From: Eimeria necatrix
Taxonomy: Eukaryota; Apicomplexa; Conoidasida; Eucoccidiorida; Eimeriidae
Assembly: GCF_000499385.1 (NCBI RefSeq)
Contig: NW_013654191.1
Span: 1-64,000, forward strand
DNA: 64,000 nt
Direction of reading: 5' to 3'
The notes below the pieces were generated by a model. The model ran no database searches. It saw nothing but the letters and a program-made list of their open reading frames with translations, and was not told the origin of the DNA. Position numbers and translations under genes: made by a program. Positions within the stretch are counted from its first letter, which is position 1, and every line of letters begins with the position of its first letter. Shown in pieces: positions 22,309 to 34,300 of the stretch.

Positions 22309-25300
22309 GGTCCCCGATCATGCCGGGTGGTCGTGGCCCATGGCGACGAAATATATTTTTATGCAAAGCGAAACAACCTTCTGTCCGACTCCAAGGCCAA
22401 GTCCATTGCAGACGTCAACGTGAGCATTTAGGTTTACACTTTAGGACTTAGGGTTTGGTGAATAGGGTCTAGCGGCTGGGTTTTAACACCGGAACGCCAT
22501 TGTTTTGCTGTGGAGAGCATCAGTTTAGGCTAAATGCAGAACAATTCTTGGATTCAACACACAGCAGGGTTCGGGCAACACAGGAATTGGGCTGTAGGGC
22601 CTAGGTGTTTGGTATGCAGCCTGCGGATGTGGCTCGGGTAACATCTCTGTTGGTGAAGGAGTACGCGACGGCTATGAAACAAGAAAAGGCAAATGCACTA
22701 GCTGTAGCGGCACAATCTGTGCCGCCCTACGCTCAGGACCAGCAACTGGGGCAGCAACAGCAGCAGCAGCAGCCACAGCATCAGGTATCCGCTGGTGCAT
22801 CAAGAAGACTAGAGTCGGGGTTACGCGAGCCCACCCTGGATCTGCTGCTTTGCCTGTGGGGCTTGCCTTGGTCTACTACTTTGTTACTTTCGCTGGAGAA
22901 AGCAGCAGTAGGAGTGGCGGTGTTCATGTTGCTAACGGCAGCAACGCCGCAAGAAGCGGCAGAGCAATTTGCTGCAGCAGAGGCACAACGACTTGCTGCT
23001 GCTCTACAGGCAGCAGAAGCCAACGACAAACAAGTTGCTGCTGAGTTAATGTGCATTAAAGACTGCAACAAGTCAGCACGTGCTGAACAGATGAGCAGTG
23101 TAGGGTGTAGGATTTAGAGTTCAGTCCTCGGGGTGTGCACGTACAGTCTTCAGGGTGTTCAGCTGATAGTCTACTAGATGGAGTGCGCTTGCTCTTGGGA
23201 TTTAGAATAGAAACCACTGCCGTATTAAGAGATTTGAATATGGGTGTACGGCTCACAGCTCAACGCGCACGGTGTAAGGGCTGTCTGAACAGGAAACACA
23301 AGGAAGACCCTGAACTGCTCCTGGGCCGTCTTGTTGCTGCTGCGGAAGAGGTCAGCAAACAGCGCAATGCGTACAAACGCTTTGTGGAGACGATGCCTGT
23401 GCTGTGCTTTGCTGCGCTGCAACGCGAAGCAGGAGCAGCCGCAGCAGCAGCAGAGGCTGCTGCTGCCGCAACGGCACAAGCAACTGCAGCTTCAGCTGGC
23501 AGCTCGGGCCCAACAAAGAGTGGCACGCAGCAGCAGCTTCAGCAGCAGCAGAAACGACAGGGAGGCAAGAAAGAGGCCGCTGAGGGGGCTGCAGTTGAAG
23601 CGGCCCCTACCCAGAACCTTTCACAAGCGAATCCTCGGAAAGAAGATCTCCAGTATGCAGCTTGGTTTTCTTAGCTTCGCCGCGTCTGCCTGTCTTTTGC
23701 TTTTGTGTTTTGCGCTCCTTCTTTCTTTTCCAGTGCCGCCTCTCCATGTTCTGTGCCCATGTTTCTTTCGCCTGCAGCTTTTCTTTGAGCTATGGCCCGT
23801 TGCTTCCTTTGCCTCAAGTAAGGGGCGCTGAGTGACACTGCTGCTCCGTTCAGGCTATACACGTCCCTGGCAAATTCTGTAGCCTATGAGGAAACATCTG
23901 TGGCTCTACTTCTGCACTGTCTGCTACAGCAGGCAGCCGCAAACGCAGCAGCCAGGTACTCCGTACCTCCACGCAGAGGCCAGCAGCTCTTCGTGCTGAG
24001 GTGCTGCAGCTACCAACGGTACTGCTGCAGCTGCTTGTGTTGCTGCTGCTGCAGTCTTTGCAGCAGATGACGCTGCTGATTCTTTCCTCGTTGTATTTGG
24101 TGCTGGAACGTCTTTTCCCCCGTTTCATCTGCTGCTGTAGTCTACATCGCCACTGCGGCCGCTACTGTATTGGCCTTTTGCAGGCGCCGAGAATTAGCTG
24201 CAGCTTCGCTCCCCGAGAAAAGTGGGAAAGAGGAGGCGCAGCAGCAACTTCAGCAGCAGGAAGGGCAGAACACACAGCAGCAGCAGCAGCCGCAGCAGCA
24301 AGAACAACCACAGCAGGATGCACACCAAGAGCAGGAAGCGCAGCAAGAGGCTGCTGGCTGTAGCATCAATTGCGGGACAGAGCCAAATAGCCTTGAGGCC
24401 GCAGCAGCTAAAATAGAGTCGATCGAAGCGTCTATTCCCACTGCCTATTTGCAGCAGCTAAAACTCTATACGAGAGCGCCTTTGCGGCAGTAGGTGAACA
24501 TATGCCCAGCTCCCTCTCGTCTTTTGCTTTTTCCACGGCCATGCCATATCTGCTTTCGTTGCTGTTGCAGCTGCCGCACGTGCTGTTAAACCTTTTCTGA
24601 CACCTGCGATTGCTGGAGCTGGTAATTATGTGCGTGGTGCTGCTGCTGTTCCTCCAGCTGGTGCTGCAGCTGCTGCCCACGCTAATGCGGCTCTTGCTGT
24701 CGCTTATGCTGCGGGTGCTGCTTGCACTTGTGTTTCCGCAGCCCCAGCTGCTACTGCGGTTGCATATGGAATGGCTGAATCACTTCTTATTTATACTTCG
24801 GTTGCTCGATCTGCGGATACTTCCTTATTTGCCACCGCTGCTGCTGCCATGCTGCAGGTTGGCGCTGCAGTGCCGCGCGTATTCCTTTTTTCCGGATCTG
24901 TGTGAGGCTCAAGTGGAGCATTTGCTTCAGTTGCTCTCTTTCGAGAATCTGCTGGCTGCTGTAGGTGGGGGTGCTCAAGTGGGTTGCCTGGCTAGCTGCT
25001 GGTGCGTGCGAGAGACGATCCCACGAGATCGCTTTGCGCACTTCTTGGGTTATGTTTTACGATCACGAAAGTACACCCTTGAGGGTACAGTCAACAAGAG
25101 GACTGGTCACCTTCTACTGGCTGTGTTTCACCGGTACGAATAAATGAGCAGACCATGCATAGCGTTCAACTCACTGCCAGCTTCAATACTTGTATTTTTC
25201 TATACCTAAATACTCATCTACATGCGTATCCGTATATTCGTATCAATACATCTGTCTATATATACTTGAATAAATACGTTTATATACATACGCATATGTG

Positions 25301-28300
25301 AGTACACTTGCATAACACATGGCACATGAATAGATAGAGGCGTGCGCATTTACACGCAAATATGCACTCACACAAGAACACATGTAAAGAGTAGCATATC
25401 TGCACAGCAGCATATATGCTTGGCTGGGGAGATTCAAATAGATGCACGCGATCGTCACATTTCAAGTCTTTGCTGCTGCAGTCAAAACGCGTCCAGCCTT
25501 CCCCAACCTCTCGCCAACATTACCACCACCGCCACCTCTGGCAGTCCGATCACAACAGTCACAGCAAACTCTAGCAGCCCCAGAACAGCCATCGGCACCA
25601 AAAAAGGCTGCAGCACCTGGAATGACTCTTGGCGCAGCACATGCACATTCCCCTTACAAGGATTTAGAGAGTGGCGGCGTTTTTTGAAGGCAGAAGAGGC
25701 GCCCGAAGGTCTCTGCTGCCTCGTCGACTTGCCTCCAGAAAGACATGGAAGCCCCCGCAGCGACGAGATGTACGTACACTTGAGCCCCACAGTCATTCTG
25801 GTTTCTGCAAAATATGCAGTTGGCGCCGCTGTGGGATCCCAGTGCGTCTCATTTGCTGCTGAAGACGCCGACACGCAACCCAGCAGGCCCCTGCCCAAGC
25901 TTGTATTCAGTGAGCGACTCACGTCTTAAAAGCTTCAGTAGATATCTTGAGCCCTTGTTCTTGACGAACAGCATGGTGCGTTGACAGGAAAGATATACGA
26001 ACAGCGTACGAATCGCTTGCTGCTGCAGGAAGGGGACCTGCAGCTGCTGCTGCGGCGGCTGCTGAGGCTGAGGCAGCAGCTGCAGCAGCAGCAGCAGCAG
26101 AAGCCGCAGCGCGTCCAGTCCCGACGAAAGAGTGGAGGGAGTTCCGAGTCCTGCTACCGGGTGCTTGCTGCTCTTTGAAAGCGGACCCTTGTCTTCTCGA
26201 CAGTTGCAGCAACTGGACGACTGCCATATCTGCCATTTGCCAGAAGCAGCGGCAGCAGCAGGAATCGGACGAGGCGCGTTCAATGCCATCTTTAGAGACT
26301 TTAGATAGGGCTAGGGAATTCGTCGCTGGTGCTGGGCAGAATCTGCAGGGGAAATTTTATCTTTTCTCAGCAGAGTTAACGGAAGGTCACCGACTCGTCG
26401 TAAGGCTTTCCGTTTCTTCTCTCTTGCGGCTGCACCAGCAGCAACAACAAAATACTTCAGCAAAAGCGAGCGACGCAAGTCCTGAGCAGCTACAGAAAGA
26501 GCAGGAGGAGGAAAAGGAGAAGCAGCAACAACAGACACAGCAACAGCAGCAGCAGGCAGAGCAGCAATTTCTAGAAAAGCAGCAGCAATTGCACGAAACA
26601 ATAAGGCCTCAAGAAATAAGGAGAAAATCAGATATTCCTTTAGAAGTTATTGTAGAGATATCCAGCCCCTCTGGTGAGCCGCTGATGGCGCTGCTGCTTC
26701 CCTTTCCCTTCACACCACAGTACCTTTCTCCCCCTTCGTCTGCTATTTTCTCAACGCTTGCCATTGCCACTCCCTTTGCAACTATTTACCCTGTCACTGC
26801 AGCCCTCGGTTTCGCTTCTGCATCTGTGGAGGCAGCAAACGATACATTTTTCATGTTTTTTCTGCTGCTTCTGCTGCTTCTGCTCAGGCCGCTTGCTACA
26901 GATTTCGTCCGACGGCTCTTTGTGGGAACGAAATCCGCACTATTTGTCCCGTCAAATCTCTATCTCGTCTCCCTCCGCAGAATCTGCCGTGCAGCAGCAA
27001 ACAGAAACAGTTGCAGCAGCAGCAGCAGCAGCAGCCACTACAATAGGTTTGAGCTCCGTAGCGGCAGCAGCAGGTGCTGCCGCTGTTGCTGTGGGCGCAG
27101 CAACAAACGCAGGCTCAGCCGCAATAGCAACAGCTGCAGCATCGGCAGGTGTTCCCGCACCAAGTACAGCGCCTACTGCACTAACGGCAGCGGCAGCCGC
27201 AGCAGAGTTAGCGGCAGAATGCGGTCCTTGTCCAAGCCTCAGGCTAGGTCGTGGTCGGCTCTGGTTTGGCTGCCCTGAGGATTTGGAGCTGCAGCGGCGA
27301 CTGCTGCCATGCGGCGCTGTTGTTCGTCAAACTCTCTCAGGGAGGGTAGAGGTAATGCTGCCAGTAAGTCACGGCTCACTCGCTGTTGCCATTGCTACTT
27401 CGGACGCTCCTGGAGTTGATTCTGCTCTTCTTGCCCTTTCGTTGCCCGCTACTGTCCTCATGTCTCTCTTCTAAGGGTCCTTTGTCCTCTCGGTGCCATC
27501 TCTGCTTTTGCCGCAGAACGGGGATTTCGTGTCCCGCGTGCCCCTTCACTCTGAGTTTGCCGCTCGGTGCAGCTTGGGTTTTATTCCTCCTTTTCTTGTG
27601 AACTTGTATTCTCTCTATGAAACATTGCCTCCACGAGCAGCACAGGAACCGCTGAAGCTTCCTGCACATGTACTCAGCGACCCCTTCAACACTGGTGAGA
27701 GCAACAAAGAAGCAGCGGCAAGAAGAAACACAGCGGCATTAGCAACACCAGCAATGGTAACGACAGCACCAAGAAGCTGCGGCAGTAGCAGTAGCTCTAG
27801 CAGTGGTGACCCAACTAGCAATTTGAGCACCAAAAGTAGGGAAAGCTGGCGTATATCGAGCAACGTTTGCAACAACAGAATTACTGCTGTTCGTAGTGGA
27901 TCAAGGGGCAGTTTCAGCCATAGTAGCAGTAGTGAGGCAGTGGTACCAAGGAAGACGCCACTGGATTAGGTGCACTGATCACAGAAGCGGCAGTTACAGC
28001 AACACTAGCTGCAGCAGGAGTGGTGTCATTCTCGCCATTTCCACTGTAGATATGCGGGCGCCACCCTTTTCGCTCATAGAAAGGAAGCCGTCAACTTTAT
28101 TTGAGCAAAATATCAAGCAAACTCAAATTATTTCACTTTGACAATGTATAAGTTGCTACGTAGATAGGGCAAACTTTTGGCGATTTTGTACTCATTATGT
28201 TTATACAATAAATAGGCAGAGACGACCAGGGCTTGCCAGGCCACTGGCTAACATGCGCATCGGACGGCAGGAGGTTCGGGAGGTTTCGAATAAATTCCTG

Positions 28301-31300
28301 TGAGATGGCACACGCGACTAACTGAATTGTATTACATCGACAATCAAACCAAAAGCAGTGATACATCCAACGAAAGTAGTGAAGCTTTCTTATGAGAAAG
28401 CATAGTGTGATGCAAGATGAACTGCAAAAAGCATGTGCACTACAGAGACACAATCATTTGTGCTTTGTCTGCCATCAGCTACTCCAAGGAAATTTTTAGT
28501 CTTCTCTCGCCCTTCATATTCCTGCTTGTTGATGATGCTTCCTCCGTGTTTTTACTGCTACTGCTGCCACTACCACTCTGCTGTTACTGCTGCTTCAACA
28601 GAGTGTGTCGCTCCTGCTTTCTGCCGGAGGTGGAAGGGGCAGCCATAGGCTGCAGCCATTTAAAAGAAAGAACCTGCTACTGTCCATGCAGCTACTGTTA
28701 CACCTTGCTTGCTGTTCTTTTCGCCAACACCACTGCCATTGTTGCTGTTCATATTTTCTATGTGTAGGTGGAAGCTCAGACTTGTTTGACGTGGGGGCCA
28801 TAGAGGGTCTCAGTGACCTTCTATCTCTCGTGAATTCCAGTGCAGAAAAGCCATTTTCATCAGCAGCAGCAGCACCAACACCAATAGGAGTACCAGGAGC
28901 GACGGCATCAGCACCAGGAACAACAGCAGCAGCACAAGTAGCACCACCAAGGGAATGGAGGCAGTATGATTTATCTCCGAGTTCATTTGCTGCCACAGTG
29001 GAGGGAAGCAGAGGCCTCCTCTTCTCTTTTGCTTCTTCTCAAGTGCAAACGGTCACTTCTGTTTTCAACAGCAAAACGAAAATGCCAATGCGAGCGCAGA
29101 CACGGACACATGTAAGACAGCAGCACCAACAGTACACTAGCAGCTGCCTGGTAGCACTAAGAAGCGGCGTAGGTTCCCAGGCTTACTCTTCAAGGCATAA
29201 GCTTCATGTACTACGACATAAAATTCTCATCTTGACCCTCTACTTATTCTAGGGAAACCTTCACTGCTGCTACTGCTGTTTCTCTGAGAGCATCTGCGGG
29301 TTCACGAATTGATTGTTGGCGGCCGCATATATTTCAGCTACACGACTGACTTCTATCTGTGTCATTGCTACTGTTCCTGTTGTTTTTGGTGTTGCTATTG
29401 CTACAGGAAAAGACCATTCTATTTCCTGATGGAACTCAAATCAAGAGCGAGCAACACGATGGCAGTTCAAAGCTCGCAGTGGAGCACCCCGACAAAACAA
29501 GGCTTTGCGTCGTTATGAAGCAAGCTTCTCCACCAGCACTTGCTGCGCCAGCTGCTGGCGAAGCAGCAGCAACGCAAGCAGCATCAGGAGCATTCCAACC
29601 GGAAACATCAGATGCTTCCGTTGCGCAGAACGCACGGGCAGACGGGAGAGTATCAGCTGCCGCAGCAGCAGAATTTGCTGCAGAAACTAGTGCTTCTGCG
29701 GCCAGGGGCACAGCAAACCTCTCTGCAAACGACGAAACTGACGAGGCCTTCGCCGCTGAGGCAACTCTTGGAAGCAGCGTTAAGCTTCTCATTAGGTGAT
29801 TTGCTGCCCTGTTTCTGCTTCTGTTGTTTCTACCGTGTATCCCTGCTGTAACTCCTCGCAAGGAGTCACGTATGTGCAGTAGTAGCTGCCACAGCAACAG
29901 ATTCTGCAGCAGAAACTGCTGTTCCTGCTGTCAGGAGCCAAGGGCCCAGCAAGCCTCTTTGCACATACTGCTTACACTGCAAGCTGTACACGAGGGGGCA
30001 GATTGTTATAGTGTTTTATTTTATGCCGTGTTTTTCAGAAAGAATAGCAGAGGAGCTGTTGTCGTCAAAATCCAACAAAAGGAAGGGGCCGACTTCACTG
30101 TTGATCCCTTCGCGAATGTGCGCTGCCGCTTATACTGCTGCCGTTTCTTCTGGTGCTGGACAAGCTTGTGTTGCCACATGGCTTGTAACTCTCACTGCGG
30201 CATATAAAGGCGGCTAGTGGTGGTGCTTTGTTTGCTGCCGCAGGTCACTGTGCAGGCTCCGCCTTCGACAAACATTGAAGGTCCACCGACTTTTTTTCCA
30301 TTGCTGATACTGCTGTTCCTGCTGCCTTGAATAGTGCTATATTTGCTGCTACTGTTGCCAATTCTGTTGCCGCTGCTGTTGCCGTCAACGGAGAATGCAG
30401 TTCTGTATCTGGCCTTGTTAGCTAGCTTGCGCCCTTTGCTGCTGCCCATTCTACTGTTGCTCATGCTGCTACTGCTGCTACTGCTGCTGTTGCTGCTTCT
30501 GCTGTAGACGACGCCGTGTCCGTGGTATTTTCTCTTCCTACTGGAGAAACGTTTGGCCTAAGAGGGGAAGAGGAAGTCTGCCGCGTGGGGTAGGGGCACG
30601 AAACATTATTGCTGCCCCTCTTGCTGCTGCTGTTGCTGGTCTTGCCGCTGCTCCTGCTATTGCATCTGTTGCTACATCTGTTATCGTTTGGACCGATATT
30701 CAAGCACATCTACTCCGAGGGACTGCATGCGTTGGCTATGCTACTGCTGCTTCGGTTGCCGATGTTCGGCAGCTGTCAAAGATCTGAACACAAAACCAGT
30801 GGCCGTTCCCTGCTACTCTTTTGTTGCTACTCAATTTCGCAAAGTTTTAATCGCCGCTGCGGATGCCTTTACTTCTATTGCTGCTGCTGCTCCTAGTGCT
30901 TTCATTGCTTCGACTGCTTTTGCTGTTGCTAATGCTGCTCCCTCTGCTCTCATTGATACTCTTGGCGTTGCATTGCTTGATAGGAAGTGTGAAAAATTGT
31001 TGGTGCCTCTGGCGCTATTGCTGTTGTTTCTGGTGCTTTTGTTGCTGCTGCTGATGTTGCAATTGTGACTGTTGGTACTGCTGCAGTTGCTGTGGTTCCT
31101 GCTGCTTTAGGCCAGATGGAGTGCTTCATGGAAGAGAAGGAGAGGCTTTAGACGCTAGTGAAACTACTCTCGGATCTGGTGGCGCCGCTGCAGCAAAGTT
31201 GGTAACGGCATCAGCAACAGCAGCAGCAGCTGGAACTCCAGCAAGAGAACCACCACCAGGAGCAGCGATCGTGTGGCCTCCTCGTCTATTTGCCGTTTGC

Positions 31301-34300
31301 GGAGCGTCAGGAAACGCAGAGGAGCTTCTCACTCTACAGTCTGTCTCGTTTTTCCCGTTTGTTTTTCTTCGGGAGCCCTGACGTGCTTCCGTTTTTGCAC
31401 TTCTTCGCCTGTTCACCTTTGCCATCACCAAATACTTCTCCATTACTTTTCTCTGCAACTAGTTTTCGCTTTGCCTCACTTCGGTTTGTTTCGCGTAACT
31501 GAAGTTTTTGCGCCCATCTGTTTATTTGATGCGTGCATGATCTTTGTTTAATGCCTATTAAAGAGTTTGGTCTTACAGTACTTTATTTTTCTCACGTGAA
31601 TCCACCTTTTGTCCTATGCGCTGCAACTATATCCCGTCCTCCCACAAAGATTTCAGACGTCTTCCATGCTGGTGCGCCTGCTGTTGCTTCTACACTAAGT
31701 AAAGCATCTGCTATTGCATATTCTGCTGCTGCGGCTATTGCTCACTGACCCTGCTGCTTTCGTTGCCGCATCTGCTGTTGCTGCCGCAGAGATTTTGAGA
31801 GTTTGAAAGCTGGTACAGAAAATGATACTGGAATGTACTGGGAAGGTCCTTGTGAATTTGATGGAATAGCTGAATTCGAACTTGTGCACATCAAGCCAAA
31901 ACGGGACAAGAGCTCCTACAGAGTCACACCATTCCCGCAACCGCTGGTAACTGCTGCTGCTGGGCGTGCTCCCGCAAGAAGTGTTACACATGCCGCTACA
32001 TATAGCACTGCCCAATCTGCAGTTGCCTCCTTTGTAATTGGCCATGTGTCGCTGCCACTGCTGAGCTCCGGGTCGTGTTGCTAATGACTCTTTTGACTTG
32101 TGCTGATGTGACGTTTTTGTTCGTTAGTTGCTGGTATGTCGCTGCGGTTGCTGCTGTTGCTGCTGCTGTTCTGCGTCTCCCTATCTTTGTGCCCATTCAC
32201 CAGCTTTTGAATTGTCTGTTCCACCTTTGCATTCTGATGGCCTTTCCCTGAAACAGCAGCAAGTGGAGCTCCCGCTACTGCTGCAGTTTGTGCTGCTGCT
32301 TTCGTGGCGTGTCCTTTTACCGCCGCATCAGTTTTCTTTTGTGTGTTTCCTTTTGTTGTTGAAGGAGGAGGACTCCCTACCTTTGTGGCAGCAGTTCAAA
32401 GCAAACAACTGCGACGGCACGGCTGCAGCAGAAGAACTGCAAGCTGTCACATTCACCAGGTACCTCCTGGCGCGCTCAAAAGTGCTGGGGTCTAGCCTCA
32501 ATAGTTTACGGTGGAGCAGCTGAACTTGGCATCTGCGGTTTACTATCCAGTACTTCGGTTGGGGAACGAACTTCAGTGCAGAGCTCTTTAGATTTGAAGC
32601 CGTACAAGCCTCGCAATGCACCCGTGAACAAAAGTCCGACCCGGCCCGCTGGCTAGACTGCTTGTCTGCTCTTGTCAGGAATCAATATATCCATTGTGCT
32701 GCATTTGGCATCAAGAATTCATGATAAATGGCTTGGGGCTTAGGATACAACTTGCGCGGCTGAGGGTATTTTGTGCAGACACTTCCGGGTGCACCCGCGT
32801 GCGAGTCCCCAAGAGATTAAGCGAATAGAGCGCTCCTACGGGGCCTACGTGAGCTGGGAATCATCCACAGGAAACTGCGTGCAGCATATGCAGGCAACTG
32901 GAGAGAGAAGGAGGCAAACAGAAGGTGCGTGGACAGCCGATTCACGTGAATGACACGCACACAATCACCCCCGAAGTAACAGCAACAACAGAAACAGCGA
33001 GAGCTGCGCCAAAAGCTGGGAAAGAACTCCCCACAACAATAGTGTTTCAGAGAAAGCGTAACACAGTAACAACTGCATAGGCAGCTGCAAGCAGCAGCAT
33101 ATGCAGCAGAAGCGCAAGCAGCAGCTGCTGTGTTCGTCCATCGGCTAAGGCGCTTTAGGTAAAGTGCCTTAGGGGACCCAAGGAAGCCCGAAAACCTCTT
33201 TTGCTTTTCTGGCACTGGCTTTGTCTACAACTAGTCTTTTTACTTCAAGTACATTTTTTGTAATTCAGCATTCAAATTCGGACGCATTCTAGCTAAATGA
33301 ACGACATAGCTCAAAGGAGACAAAAGATACATCTGTTTACGAGCCATAAGAAAAAGCCCGACATCTCTGCTCCCCGATGAAATTGTTCGTGTCTATGCTG
33401 CTGCTGCTGCTGTTGCTGATGCTGGTGCTGGTGGACAGGTGGGGGTGTCTACGGAGCTCGCGCTTCTGTTGCCTCGCGAGGATCTCTCGCGCCTTTGCCG
33501 GGTCGACTGCAACCCGAACTCAGTGCGCTGATTTACAGAAGTAACCATATTGCTAAAATGCAAAGGTTCGACATCTTTTGCAATTTTCGTTGCTGCTCTG
33601 TTGCTGTGATTGCTGAGAATGTTGTTGAGGTTGTTGGCAGTGGAGGTGCAAGTGCTGGCGCTGCAACAGACTCTGCTGCTAGTATTCTTGCTAATGCTGG
33701 TTCTTGCAAATGTTGATGGTAGAAAAATAGCACACGAAAAAGAAAAAATAGAACACTGGAAGAAGTAGGATAAAAAGCAGAGAAACGTAAGGGCTCGGTA
33801 AAAAGGCGCAGAAAGGGATAGAGCAGATGCACTTGGACAAACAGACAGAAATTTGGGACTGGACAGAAAAACCAGTAGAAAGGCAAGTAGATACATTAAT
33901 ATGTTCTTTCACAGTCAGCTAAATATAAACATATCGACATAGAAACGTAGATGAATAGATTGGTAAATAGATATACAGGTACGTGTATTGGCTTGCCGAT
34001 GAAGAAGTTAATAGACAGACGCAGAGGAAGAGAAAAACGAAACAAAACCAACACAAGAAATGAGGCCAGCGTTAAAGACAAGCACTTAGGGAGAAGGCCA
34101 AACAGCGCAGTCATGAGTCACTCAATAAGACAGATGTAAAAAAAAGAAGACAGACGAAAGGGGTAGCAACTCGCCCGCGTACCAGCGCTGGAACCGCGTA
34201 TTCGGGTCCAACAGCAGTAGCAGCAGCAGCAGCAAAAGCTATACCTCCGTTTATTTACTGCACCGCATCAAAAGGAAAAATCTTGTATTAAAAAGAGAAA

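Noticed and set aside
24610..24900. Poly-Leu reading on + before the LLSFENLLAAV block
   Set aside because: CTG-type repeat typical of introns in this gene; open in other frames too. Only the part after about 24.9 kb reads like protein.
30609..31068. Overlapping Leu-rich + frames read as membrane proteins
   Set aside because: Several frames are open at once because of CTG/GTT triplets; no charged loops or conserved pattern as in real membrane proteins.
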